From Planococcus sp. ISL-109 (GTDB lineage Bacteria; Bacillota; Bacilli; Bacillales_A; Planococcaceae): 64,000 nucleotides of DNA. The translations under genes were made by a program, and so were the position numbers. Below the pieces are notes generated by a model. That model had not been told where the DNA came from. It did no database searches and saw only the letters and a list, made by a program, of their open reading frames with translations. This document shows, piece after piece, positions 1 to 7,816 of the stretch; the stretch's first letter is position 1, and every line of letters begins with the position of its first letter. The stretch covers positions 87,780 to 151,779 of the forward strand of contig NZ_JAGGPW010000003.1 of NCBI RefSeq assembly GCF_018613655.1. The letters run 5' to 3'.

Positions 1-1
1 C

Positions 2-358
2 CGGACTGCAGCTTCCATGGAGAAAGCTGTTCGGACGCTGCATCATGAGCTTCCAACAGGTGCGATCCAGACCGCCACCACCGACCGGGGCAAGGAATTC
101 AGCTGTTACCCGGTATTGGAAAAAACGCTCGCGATCGACGTGTATTTTGCGGATCCATACTCGTCATGGCAGCGAGGAAGCAACGAAAACGGCAATGGAC
201 TTCTGCGTGAATTCTTTCCGAAGAAAACCGATTTCGCTGGGGTAAGTGAAGCTAAGTTGACGGAAGCGCTTCGCCTAATCAACAACCGTCCACGAAAATG
301 TCTGGAGTGGAAAACAGCCACTGAAGCCTTTGAAGACGAAGTGTTGCACTTAAATTGA
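2..358 (+). CDS. IS30-family transposase, C-terminal fragment (runs off window start)
   Basis: This is the 3' part of a DDE transposase; the frame is open to the window edge, so the N-terminus lies outside. About 118 residues are visible. They contain a TDRGKEF block (second catalytic Asp region), the block ADPYSSWQRGSNENGNG with the catalytic Glu region, and the NNRPRKCLEWKTATEAF block, all typical of the IS30 family catalytic core. The frame ends in a normal stop just inside the element's end repeat, so nothing here shows it to be broken. Whether the full element is intact cannot be judged. Confidence 0.9.
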   Translation, partial: RTAASMEKAVRTLHHELPTGAIQTATTDRGKEFSCYPVLEKTLAIDVYFADPYSSWQRGSNENGNGLLREFFPKKTDFAGVSEAKLTEALRLINNRPRKCLEWKTATEAFEDEVLHLN

Positions 359-367
359 CAAACTATC
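341..367 (+). repeat. Probable right terminal inverted repeat of the IS30 element
   Basis: The stretch GTGTTGCACTTAAATTGACA overlaps the last codons of the transposase and its stop. IS30-family ends commonly look like this, with the inverted repeat overlapping the 3' end of the gene. The left end and target duplication are outside the window, so the exact border is inferred. Confidence 0.55.
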
Positions 368-370
368 AGT

Positions 371-415
371 CAAAAAAACCGTTGCAGAAAAGTCCATGAC
401 CTGACTACAACGGTG
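371..415 (-). terminator. Intrinsic terminator of the small membrane protein gene
   Basis: Read on the minus strand, CCGTTG pairs with CAACGG around an inner GTC/GAC pair, and a run of seven T follows (372-378). It lies directly after the stop of the gene at 422-631 and next to the IS30 end. Confidence 0.7.
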
Positions 416-421
416 CTTTCT

Positions 422-631
422 TCAATGATTTCGTTTTCTGGTCCACATGCTGAAAATCAATCCCGCTATACCGAACAATGCCATAACGCCCCATAATATC
501 AGCAAGATCATCGACCCGATTCCAGCCCCTTCATCTGTGGCTGCCGTCCATTGCAGCAGGAAAAACCCAATGCTGAACAGCACAATCATGCTGAAATAGA
601 TCATTCTGGCTTTGAAACTGAAATTCTTCAT
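422..631 (-). CDS. Small two-segment membrane protein, unknown function
   Basis: Encodes 69 residues: a short basic N-terminus (MKNFSFKARM), two hydrophobic segments (about residues 9-28 and 38-62) separated by a short acidic loop, and a basic C-terminal tail (WTRKRNH). The topology is therefore probably both ends in the cytoplasm. The ATG at 631 is chosen because AAAGGGG sits 8 bases upstream; an in-frame TTG at 637 is too close to that site. It lies downstream of sbcC in the same direction, 105 bases away, and has its own terminator. No family was recognised. Confidence 0.75.
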   Translation of the reverse strand: MKNFSFKARMIYFSMIVLFSIGFFLLQWTAATDEGAGIGSMILLILWGVMALFGIAGLIFSMWTRKRNH

Positions 632-736
632 CGTCAAAACCCCTTTAGCGTTCCGTTTGCCTTGTCAAAATTTTCAGCCTGAAAATAAGCTTTGCTTGTA
701 TCATTCACGTTTTGGCGGAATTGTAAACTTTTTCCG

Positions 737-3700
737 TCACTTCAATTGGAATCGCGTCCGGCTGATGCCTTCTTTTGTCTTTTCCACTTCCAGAATCGCC
801 GGGATGGCCGCTTTCAATTCCTGGACGTGCGAAATGACACCGATCATCCGGCCAGAGCGCTGCAAATCAATCAAAGTTTCAATCGCTTTACCGAGCGACT
901 CCTCGTCCAGCGATCCGAACCCTTCATCGATGAACATCGTTTCGATCGAAACATTGCCTTCAAAACTTTGGATAACATCGGCCATGCCAAGCGCCAGGCA
1001 CAAGGAGGCATTGAATTTCTCTCCGCCCGACATCGTTTTGACGTCGCGCGCTTGTCCCGTATAGGCATCGTAAACGTCCAGCCCGAGCCCGCTTTGCTTC
1101 CCGCGCGCTTCCTGCCGGTCGCTTCTCGTCAAATAAAACTGCCCATTCGACAAATGTTTCAGCCGCTCATTGGCCGCTTCTAAAATCTGCTCCAAATACT
1201 CGATCTGCAAATAGCGCTCAAAAGACAACTTCAAGTCATTCTGTCCGCGAATCGTGTCATACAGATCAACAAATCGGACAAACTCAGCCTCTGCCGCCGC
1301 TTCTTTTGCGGATGCCTCAGAAATTGCATCAAAAAACATTTGGGCTCTTCTTCTGTATTCTTTGCACGCATTCAATTCAGCAAGTGCCTGTTCATAATCG
1401 GACTTGAGTACAGCCAGCGACTGTTCAGCGTCCGACATATCGACTTGCTCCCGTCCTTCAAGCAAATTTTCCAGTTCCGCCACTTGGCGCTGTGTCGTAT
1501 GCCGGTCCTGCTTGTATTGCTCAATTTGCTGTTTCAACTGCTCGTAGCGCGGCGCATCCAGCTTAGCTTGCTGGTAAGCGTCCGGTGAGGCGAAAGCGGA
1601 TTTTTCCAGCGCTTCGTAGAACCGGCTTTGTGCCTTTTCGCGCTTCGATTCTAGCTCTTCGGCATTTTTTTTTGCATGCTGGAGCGACACACTGGCGGCC
1701 GATAGTTGCTGTTCGGCCTTTTGCAAATCGGTTTGTGCTTGTTGCCATGCTGCTTCCAATGTATCCTTTGCTTTTTTTGCTTGTACCGTTTCCATTTGAA
1801 GAGCCGATATCTCACGCAGCGATTGCGGAATGGCTGCCAGTTTGCTTTCTAGCACCGCTTTTGCCGTGTCAAAGGCAGAGCGCTTGTCCGCCTCGCTTTG
1901 GCGTTTGTCCGCTTGCTGTTTCTCGAGCGCCGATAGCTGCTGTTCGAGCTCACTGAAATGCAGCTTCAGTTGGCGCAAACCTTCTTTATCCGCCTGCAAT
2001 TGCTGCAGCTCTTCAGACAACACCCGCTGTTCTGACTGTGCCATTTTCAATTGTGCTTCTGCTTGATCTACAGTCACTGACATTTCATCCAATTCCTGTT
2101 GTTTTGCTGCCACTTGCTGTTGAACCGCCGCAACTGATGCTTCCACTTTGCGGAACTTTTTCTCGCTTTCCGACAAAGCCTGCTTGGATAGCTCTACTGT
2201 CTCCTGCGTCACTGCTTCCTCTTCGCTGCCCAGCTGTTTTGCTGGATGGTCGAGACTGCCGCATACTGGACACGCTTCTCCGTCATGAAGCTTCGAGGCG
2301 AGTAAAGACGCCTGATTGGCGAACCAGTCATGTTCAATCGCCTGGTAATTCTTGTGCGCTTTTTCGAACGCGCTTTGATCTGCAGCCAACTGCTCAGCCA
2401 ACTGTCCATGCTGTTGGTCCAAGCGAAGATAATCCGTTAAAACGCGCAGTTTTCCCGTTAAGTGAGTTTGCCGATCCCGCTTGCCGTCAAAATGCTCCAG
2501 CTTTTCTTCCAACTGCTGGATCGCCGTTTTCGCTTGCGCTGCCTGCTCACTGGCCGCCGCCGCTTGTTTATCTATTTGTTGCTGCACATTTTTCGCAGCA
2601 ACTGCCGCTTGCTCCAACTGCTTGACCGTTTGACGCTGCTGCTCGAGTGCCCGCACGCCTGCTTCTAAATCGCGCAGGCGGATGAGCGCCTCTTGCGCCT
2701 CTTGCCGCTGTTCGTGGCGGCTTTCTTCTGCGGTTGCCGCTTGTTGCGCCTGTTTCCTTACGTGCTGCGCATGCTGTTCAGCTGTTTCGGCCGTTGCCAG
2801 CTCTTGGCGTTTTACCTGTTCATTGGCCGCAAGTTCCAGAAACTGCTCTTCTAGCCCGGTGATCATGCTCGCCTGATCGGCCGCCGCGACTTGCGTTTCC
2901 CATTCTTTGACCGACGGGCTCTTGTACTCGAGTTCCTGCAAACGCCGCTGTTTCGATTCCAACTCGGTAAAGCGTTCATTCCAGCCTTTCGCTTCGTGGT
3001 ACTCAGCTAGCTTTTTATTATGGAAATCATATAACTGTTGATAGCTATTGTGCAGGCGAACACTTTCAGTATCGTAGTAGCGGACTTCCGCTTCAAGCCC
3101 TTCAAGCAACTGGCTGCGCTGAAAGTCGCTTTGCGCGAGCACATCCGCGAGTAGCGATGGACGCTGTGGCAGGGAAGCCGATATTGCCTGCACTTGTTCT
3201 TTATAACGGAGCTGAACCGCTTTAAATGATTCCTGGGCTTCGTCTTTTTTCTGCTTCAGCCGCTCGGCCACTAGACGGTATGGTTCCGTGCGGAAAATTT
3301 TCCGTAAAATCGCTTCCTTGTTGTCGGTTTCCGAAGTGAGCAATTTCCGGAATTCCCCTTGCGGCAGCATAACGATCTGGTTGAACTGGGAAAACGTCAA
3401 TCCGAGAATCTCCTCGATGCGGCGATTGAGTTCCGAGACGATTTGCCGCTCGACGCATGGCTTTTCGCCCTCGTCCGTCACTTCGAAAAACTCATAGCGT
3501 TCCCCCGTTGCGCTTTTATTGCCTTGTTTCACGTGGCTCATCTGGCGTAAAATGCGGTATGTCGTGCCGTGCACTTCAAAAATCAATTCAGCTGCGGTAT
3601 GGACAGCATCTTTGGCGAAATCACTGCGCAAACTTCTCGCTTCACTGCGGTCCGACCCGCTCGCAGAGCCGTAGAGCGCAAAACAAATGCCGTCGAAAAT

Positions 3701-3829
3701 GCTCGTCTTGCCGGATCCGGTGCTGCCGGAAATGACAAATAGCCGATTGCCTTCAAGGTCTTCAAAATTAATTTCTTCACTGTCCCGGTACGGCCCGAAT
3801 GCGGTCAGTGTCAGCTTGATCGGTTTCAT
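737..3829 (-). CDS. sbcC: Exonuclease subunit SbcC (Rad50-like ATPase)
   Basis: 1030-residue SMC-like ATPase that works with SbcD in the Mre11-Rad50-type nuclease, cutting hairpin and blocked DNA ends in the cytoplasm. Visible features: Walker A GSTGSGKT at 35-42; two long Gln/Ala/Glu-rich coiled-coil arms flanking a zinc hook CPVC (Cys520, Cys523) near the middle; ABC signature SGGEK at 934-938; Walker B with Asp968-Glu969; and the switch His at 1001. Length and order match the family. The ATG overlaps the sbcD stop as ATGA, so the two are translationally coupled. Transcription should come from the promoter at 5036-5064, which carries a LexA-like box. Confidence 0.97.
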   Translation of the reverse strand: MKPIKLTLTAFGPYRDSEEINFEDLEGNRLFVISGSTGSGKTSIFDGICFALYGSASGSDRSEARSLRSDFAKDAVHTAAELIFEVHGTTYRILRQMSHVKQGNKSATGERYEFFEVTDEGEKPCVERQIVSELNRRIEEILGLTFSQFNQIVMLPQGEFRKLLTSETDNKEAILRKIFRTEPYRLVAERLKQKKDEAQESFKAVQLRYKEQVQAISASLPQRPSLLADVLAQSDFQRSQLLEGLEAEVRYYDTESVRLHNSYQQLYDFHNKKLAEYHEAKGWNERFTELESKQRRLQELEYKSPSVKEWETQVAAADQASMITGLEEQFLELAANEQVKRQELATAETAEQHAQHVRKQAQQAATAEESRHEQRQEAQEALIRLRDLEAGVRALEQQRQTVKQLEQAAVAAKNVQQQIDKQAAAASEQAAQAKTAIQQLEEKLEHFDGKRDRQTHLTGKLRVLTDYLRLDQQHGQLAEQLAADQSAFEKAHKNYQAIEHDWFANQASLLASKLHDGEACPVCGSLDHPAKQLGSEEEAVTQETVELSKQALSESEKKFRKVEASVAAVQQQVAAKQQELDEMSVTVDQAEAQLKMAQSEQRVLSEELQQLQADKEGLRQLKLHFSELEQQLSALEKQQADKRQSEADKRSAFDTAKAVLESKLAAIPQSLREISALQMETVQAKKAKDTLEAAWQQAQTDLQKAEQQLSAASVSLQHAKKNAEELESKREKAQSRFYEALEKSAFASPDAYQQAKLDAPRYEQLKQQIEQYKQDRHTTQRQVAELENLLEGREQVDMSDAEQSLAVLKSDYEQALAELNACKEYRRRAQMFFDAISEASAKEAAAEAEFVRFVDLYDTIRGQNDLKLSFERYLQIEYLEQILEAANERLKHLSNGQFYLTRSDRQEARGKQSGLGLDVYDAYTGQARDVKTMSGGEKFNASLCLALGMADVIQSFEGNVSIETMFIDEGFGSLDEESLGKAIETLIDLQRSGRMIGVISHVQELKAAIPAILEVEKTKEGISRTRFQLK

Positions 3830-4989
3830 GGCTTCACCTCTTCCCGTTCAGAATCCGCCTGCAGGAATTCCTGCAGTACATCCCCGAATAGCTCCGCTGT
3901 TTCCTCGGTTGGCTTGTCGCCTTTCACTTCTTCGTAGAATGCATGGAACAATTGCATCGGGTCCATTTTACGGCGTAAGCCAAGCGTCGACTCCCCCGCT
4001 TCTTTCACAAAAGTCTTGCGCTGCACGTGCATCGCATTCGGATAAACCGAACGCACTTTTTCCATCGGATACAACACCGGCGCCTCATCGAGCAACGTGA
4101 CAAAAACATAATCCTCACTTTTCGAGTGCTGCATGACTTCTGCAATCGTCCCTTCGACCGAACGCATGTCGCGCTTCGCCTGGAACAGCCGCTTTTCCAC
4201 GGTAACTGATCCATCCGCCGCCAAATTGACTACGTTGAAACCTTTCTGGTGATGCTCTTCTGAAATCGAATATTTCAAGGGCGATCCCGAATAACGGATC
4301 GTCTCATTCAACACGTAATGGGCTTTATGCAAATGGCCGAGCGCCGTGTAATGAAACGGCTTGAAATGCTGTGCGCTGACATGTTCCGCACCGCCGATTG
4401 CAAGCGGCCGTTCGGAATCGCTCGTATTGTCTTCTTGTTCTCCGCGCGGCGTTACAAATGCATGGCCGACGAAGATGTGGCGTGCCGATGGATCCATGTT
4501 AGCTGAAATTCGGCCGGTGATCGCTCTCATCGCATCGTCATGCGTTCTGATTTCCGGATCCTCGAATACATGGCGCACCATCGATGGATCGGTATACGGC
4601 ACCAAATGGAAATGTACTTCCCCTGCTACATCTTCCAAAACAACTGGTTCAGACGCAGCACGGATCGGACCCGTGATATGGAGGCCGTTACTCTTCAGCG
4701 CCCGGCTCCCGAAATCAAGCCGCCCGGGGCTATCGTGGTTGCCTGCCACGGCAATGACCGGCACGTTCATATCCAAAACGATTTTCGCGAGCGTATCATC
4801 AAGCAAACGCACCGCTTCTGTCGGCGGTACGGCACGGTCATATAAATCACCCGCAATAACGAGCACATCCGGACGCTCCAATTCGATTGTTTTTATCAAT
4901 TGATCCAGCACAAATCGCTGGTCTTCCGTCATATGGACGCCCTGCACCAGTTTCCCTAGATGCCAGTCGGCGGTATGGATGAATTTCAT
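3826..4989 (-). CDS. sbcD: Exonuclease subunit SbcD (Mre11-like nuclease)
   Basis: 387-residue metallophosphoesterase, the nuclease partner of SbcC. Metal-binding motifs are in place: Asp8-x-His10 in the N-terminal block, GD at 47-48, GNHD at 83-86, a later GHAF motif and the GHLH motif. The start at 4989 is preferred over upstream in-frame codons because the protein then begins MKFIHTADWHLGK, the family's usual N-terminus, and AAAGGGG lies 8 bases upstream. It is the first gene of the sbcDC operon and ends inside the first codon of sbcC. Confidence 0.97.
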   Translation of the reverse strand: MKFIHTADWHLGKLVQGVHMTEDQRFVLDQLIKTIELERPDVLVIAGDLYDRAVPPTEAVRLLDDTLAKIVLDMNVPVIAVAGNHDSPGRLDFGSRALKSNGLHITGPIRAASEPVVLEDVAGEVHFHLVPYTDPSMVRHVFEDPEIRTHDDAMRAITGRISANMDPSARHIFVGHAFVTPRGEQEDNTSDSERPLAIGGAEHVSAQHFKPFHYTALGHLHKAHYVLNETIRYSGSPLKYSISEEHHQKGFNVVNLAADGSVTVEKRLFQAKRDMRSVEGTIAEVMQHSKSEDYVFVTLLDEAPVLYPMEKVRSVYPNAMHVQRKTFVKEAGESTLGLRRKMDPMQLFHAFYEEVKGDKPTEETAELFGDVLQEFLQADSEREEVKP

Positions 4990-5017
4990 CGAAAGAACCC
5001 CTTTCTTCATGTACAAA

Positions 5018-5031
5018 AGAATATACGTTCG
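5018..5031 (-). promoter_or_regulatory. LexA-like box in the sbcDC leader
   Basis: On the minus strand CGAACGTATATTCT matches the Bacillus LexA pattern (GAAC N4 GTTC) in seven of eight fixed bases. It begins 4 bases after the putative -10 of the sbcDC promoter, where a bound repressor would block transcription. SOS control is inferred, not shown. Confidence 0.55.
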
Positions 5032-5035
5032 TTCC

Positions 5036-5064
5036 ATTATACACGATTCATTTCACTTGTTTCA
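5036..5064 (-). promoter_or_regulatory. Probable sigma-A promoter of sbcDC
   Basis: A perfect -10 TATAAT (5041-5036 on the minus strand) with a TGAAAC -35 at 5064-5059 and 17-base spacing. The -35 is weak. It overlaps the divergent promoter for the next gene. Confidence 0.6.
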
Positions 5065-5085
5065 TTACCCTGTTTGGCATATAAT
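5057..5085 (+). promoter_or_regulatory. Sigma-A promoter of the WYL-like small gene
   Basis: TTGTTT (5057-5062), a 17-base spacer and a perfect TATAAT (5080-5085). It faces away from, and overlaps, the sbcDC promoter. Confidence 0.75.
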
Positions 5086-5086
5086 G

Positions 5087-5100
5087 AGAACAAACGTTCT
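5087..5100 (+). promoter_or_regulatory. LexA-like box downstream of the WYL-like gene promoter
   Basis: AGAACAAACGTTCT carries the full GAAC N4 GTTC core of the Bacillus LexA (DinR) site. It starts 2 bases after the -10, so it would cover the transcription start. With the box at 5018-5031 it makes a symmetrical pair on two divergent promoters. Confidence 0.65.
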
Positions 5101-5115
5101 TATACAAGGAGGGTT

Positions 5116-5340
5116 ATGATGAAAGTACAGCTATTAAAAGCGTTCAAATACCAACAAATGATCGAAATGATGTATATGGCAAACGATGGCACCATCAGCA
5201 AACGCCGTGTCAAAATCCTGAAAGTCAGCGGCGACTCGTTCCAGGCCTATTGCTTTTTGCGCCGTGAAAAGCGCCACTTCAAAATCAGCCACGTGCTTTC
5301 ACTCATGCCACTCCAAACGAAACAACGCCAAATCGTCTGA
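5116..5340 (+). CDS. Small WYL-like domain protein, possible SOS-regulated gene
   Basis: About 74 residues, basic, with a compact beta-rich pattern (DGTISKRRVKILKVSGDSF, then AYCFLRREKRHFKISHVLSL) that resembles the core of WYL domains, normally ligand- or DNA-sensing parts of larger regulators. No helix-turn-helix is present. AAGGAGGG at 5106-5113 is followed by two tandem ATG codons (5116 and 5119); the second has the better spacing. It diverges from sbcDC and its promoter carries a LexA-like box, so a role in the DNA-damage response is inferred. The WYL assignment is by pattern only. Confidence 0.75.
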   Translation: MMKVQLLKAFKYQQMIEMMYMANDGTISKRRVKILKVSGDSFQAYCFLRREKRHFKISHVLSLMPLQTKQRQIV

Positions 5341-5411
5341 AGGCACTCTCCCTGTTTGAATTTTCTCTTTATGCTAAACTAAGAAGAAATGGAAAATGGA
5401 GGGTGAGAAGA

Positions 5412-5852
5412 ATGAGATTAACCGTTTATCTTGCAGGAGAAATTCACAGCACTTGGCGCGAAGAAATCAAAAAGAAATCCTTGGCACTCAACTTGCCGAT
5501 CGATTTTGTCGGCCCGATGGAAGACCATGACCGCTCCGATAATATCGGCGAGGAAATCCTCGGCGAACAGCCGAACGCTATCTTTAAAGACGCCGCCGCA
5601 TCAAGCTTCAATAATTTACGCACGAGCGTGCTGATGGAAAAAGCGGACCTGACCATCGCCTTATTCGGCGAACAGTATAAGCAATGGAACACGGCGATGG
5701 ACGCAAGCACTGCCTTATCATCTGGCAAGCCGCTCATCGTGATCCGCCCGGAAAAACTGCACCACCCGTTAAAAGAACTGTCCCAAAAAGCGAACGCCAC
5801 CGTCGAAACATGCGACCAGGCGATCAAAGCGCTAACTTATATTTTCGAATAA
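5412..5852 (+). CDS. ytoQ: YtoQ family protein
   Basis: 146 residues matching the YtoQ family: LTVYLAGEIHSTWR at the N-terminus, FVGPMEDHDRSDNIGE, and a central NNLRTSVLMEKADLTIALFGEQYKQWNTAMDA. The fold resembles nucleoside 2-deoxyribosyltransferase-like proteins, but the biochemical function is unknown. ATG at 5412 is used because GGAGGG (5398-5403) is 8 bases upstream; an in-frame GTG at 5403 overlaps that site. It is followed at once by a strong terminator and appears to be transcribed alone or with the upstream small gene. Confidence 0.9.
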   Translation: MRLTVYLAGEIHSTWREEIKKKSLALNLPIDFVGPMEDHDRSDNIGEEILGEQPNAIFKDAAASSFNNLRTSVLMEKADLTIALFGEQYKQWNTAMDASTALSSGKPLIVIRPEKLHHPLKELSQKANATVETCDQAIKALTYIFE

Positions 5853-5887
5853 AAAAAGTGCAGCGGCTCCGGCCGTTGCACTTTTTG
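5853..5887 (+). terminator. Intrinsic terminator after ytoQ
   Basis: AAAAAGTGCA and TGCACTTTTT flank an inner CGGC/GCCG stem, followed by TTTTTGTTTT. It could act in both directions. Confidence 0.8.
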
Positions 5888-6394
5888 TTTTGATGTATAT
5901 GGGTGCTAGTTTGAGCTTGAATGAACAAATGTGAAGATGTTCATTTTCTCATCACCCGAATATTCGCCGCCTCGCTCTGGGTCAGCGCGAGAGGCTTTGA
6001 TATTTCTTTGACAGAGGCGAGTGAAACATGTTTTCTACTATATAATTCGTCCACTTTGGTTATGTCGCTTAGTTGGTGAAGCAAATTCTGAGAAAATAAT
6101 ATTTTAGTTTACCAGAACCTGAAAAAAAGAATAATACTTTTGAACTTTTTACTGATTCACATATCTATTAAGATGCTGATTTGAAAAAATGCCAAATTTT
6201 ATTACCACTGTAGACTTAGAGATGAAGTGGAAATCGGCGACTCCGGGAGGATTAGCGAGACAATTGAGACCCTGCAGGAGCGCCAGCGACGAAGCGGCTC
6301 AATGCGAGCCCTCCGGAAAGCGTCCGATTGGAGCGCAATCTCCACCTACACAAAAATTTACTATACCTTCTCCATTCCTTTACATAATTCATCT
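5888..6394. other. Gene-free island containing structured repeat copy A
   Basis: No frame here has both a plausible start and a ribosome site. The first 290 bases (5888-6177) are AT-rich with one GC-rich patch around 5965-5995 and show nothing I recognise. The rest is the structured repeat at 6178-6350. Confidence 0.5.
6178..6350 (+). repeat. Structured intergenic repeat, copy A
   Basis: This element is homologous to the one at 18587-18763. Both end in the same 18 bases, TTGGAGCGCAATCTCCAC (6328-6345 here), and share flanking blocks such as GATGAAG and ACTCC near the 5' end and CGGAAAGCG near the 3' end. AATCGG (6232-6237) can pair with CCGATT (6324-6329); the other copy keeps this pairing with different bases. 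An inner hairpin GGCTC/GAGCC lies at 6297-6310. Similar GC-rich repeats are common between genes in Bacillaceae as far as I recall; their function is not established. Confidence 0.65.
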
Positions 6395-6432
6395 CACAAA
6401 GGCCGCCGAGAAATTTCTCGGCGGCCTTTGTG
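6395..6432 (-). terminator. Large perfect hairpin, terminator of the DUF4870 gene
   Basis: A perfect 19-base-pair palindrome built on CACAAAGGCCGCCGAGAAA, 17 bases after the DUF4870 stop. There is no long T-run, so it may act as a weaker terminator or as an RNA-stabilising hairpin. Confidence 0.65.
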
Positions 6433-6448
6433 ATTTACGCGTATTCCA

Positions 6449-6757
6449 TTATCGGTACCATGCACCCACTACCGGGTAATCGTATGGCTCGTTGTTCAAA
6501 GCTTTGATGATCGCGATGATCGGTACGATAATACCGATAGCGCCGAACAACAGCAACAGCGGGAACCCGATCAGCACGACGGTCAGCAAGCTGGAAACGA
6601 AAATCAGCGCGCCCATGACCAATTGGAACAGTAATGCTTGAATCGACAGCTTCTTCACTTCCTGGTCAGCCGCAAGGATAAAGACAATAACCGGGACAAT
6701 GAACGGAGCGAAAAACGCACTGGCGTGGACGAGTACTTTCATTCCTGTATTCTCCAT
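6449..6757 (-). CDS. DUF4870 family small membrane protein
   Basis: 102 residues with three hydrophobic segments (about 8-29, 36-58 and 62-88) and the family's pattern: an early segment with HASAF, a loop with QALLFQL, and a closing segment running into IIKALNNEPYDYPVVGAWYR. DUF4870 proteins are small bacterial inner-membrane proteins of unknown function. GGAGG lies just upstream of the ATG on the minus strand. It is transcribed alone toward the large hairpin at 6395-6432. Confidence 0.85.
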   Translation of the reverse strand: MENTGMKVLVHASAFFAPFIVPVIVFILAADQEVKKLSIQALLFQLVMGALIFVSSLLTVVLIGFPLLLLFGAIGIIVPIIAIIKALNNEPYDYPVVGAWYR

Positions 6758-6826
6758 AATAATAACCTCCAGTCAAATTGCTTTCTTATCCTTATATACG
6801 GTTGGCCATCAAAAAAGTTTCAACTT

Positions 6827-7810
6827 TTATTCCGAAACACGCAGAACGACTTTGCCGAATTGTTTGCCGTCCGCCAAATAATCGAAAGCGGACTGTGCCT
6901 GCCCCAACTCGAACACCCGATCCACGACAGGATGCGTTTCATACTGTTCGATATGTTTGATCATATCGCGCAATTCCTCGCGGCTGCCCATCGTCGAACC
7001 GAACAGCTGATATTGTCCATAGAAAAAGCTGCGCAAATTGAAATCGACGTTATCGGATGTCGTCGCACCGAAAATGACGATGCGTCCACCTTTTTTCAAC
7101 ACATCCAGCGAGCGGTTGAACGTTGCGCCGCCGACACTGTCGATGACCAAGTCAATCTTCTGGCCTTCCAATTCTTTCACCCAATCGCTATCGGTCGGAA
7201 TCGCGATATCGGCACCGATTTCCAGTGCACGCTTGCGTTTTCCTTCGTTTCTTGACGTGACGATGACCGTCGCACCGACATTTTTCGCAAATTGGATAAG
7301 GAATGTTGCAACCCCGCTTCCGGCACCCGGAATGAACAAGGTATCGCCTTGTTTCAATTGCCCTTTCGTGAACAACGCACGGTAGCCGGTCAATGCCGGC
7401 AGTGCGAGGCCGCCCGCTTCTTCCCACGTCAGATGTGCCGGCTTTTTCTCCAGTTGCTCTGCAGAAATGGCGATTTTTTCAGCAAAAGTTCCATGGTCCG
7501 GCAGTCCGAGAATATCGAATCCTGCTGGCGGTGCGTCACTGTTCGTTTCCCAGCGGAGCCCCGGATTGATGATCACTTCATCGCCGACTGCAAAGCCCGT
7601 GACTTCTTCACCGAGCGACTCGACGACACCGGCTGCATCCGAGCCGATGATCAATGCTTCCGGATTATCGCCATAGCGCTTCAAGAGGCCGAGGTCCCGG
7701 CGGTTGATGCCGGCATCGCGGATCTTTACAACCACTTCGCCTTTTTGCGCTTCGGGTTCTGGCATATCTTTCGATTTGTATTGTCCTGCTTCCATAACAA
7801 ATGCTTTCAA
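6827..7810 (-). CDS. Zinc-independent quinone oxidoreductase / MDR-family dehydrogenase (YogA-like)
   Basis: 327-residue medium-chain dehydrogenase/reductase. An N-terminal GroES-like domain is followed by a Rossmann domain with the GAGSGVATF nucleotide-binding loop and the conserved VIDSVGG and GGRIVIFGATT strands. The catalytic-zinc Cys near residue 38 is replaced (GINRRDL), which points to a quinone or enone reductase rather than an alcohol dehydrogenase. The start is a TTG at 7810, with GGAAGGGTG upstream embedded in the end of the ArsA-like gene, only 6 bases away, so the two are coupled. The closest named relative is probably B. subtilis YogA; substrate unknown. Confidence 0.85.
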   Translation of the reverse strand: MKAFVMEAGQYKSKDMPEPEAQKGEVVVKIRDAGINRRDLGLLKRYGDNPEALIIGSDAAGVVESLGEEVTGFAVGDEVIINPGLRWETNSDAPPAGFDILGLPDHGTFAEKIAISAEQLEKKPAHLTWEEAGGLALPALTGYRALFTKGQLKQGDTLFIPGAGSGVATFLIQFAKNVGATVIVTSRNEGKRKRALEIGADIAIPTDSDWVKELEGQKIDLVIDSVGGATFNRSLDVLKKGGRIVIFGATTSDNVDFNLRSFFYGQYQLFGSTMGSREELRDMIKHIEQYETHPVVDRVFELGQAQSAFDYLADGKQFGKVVLRVSE

Positions 7811-7816
7811 ACTGCG

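Noticed and set aside
1585-2625. Long plus-strand open frames opposite sbcC (for example 1585-1956 and 2038-2625)
   Set aside because: They are antisense shadows of the coiled-coil-coding region, whose Gln/Glu/Ala codons rarely give stops on the other strand. They have no ribosome sites and odd composition.
5940-6010. Possible coding remnant in the gene-free island (minus strand reads SRADPERGGEYSGDEK)
   Set aside because: Short, without start or ribosome site, and a second frame across the same bases looks equally plausible, so it cannot be told from chance.
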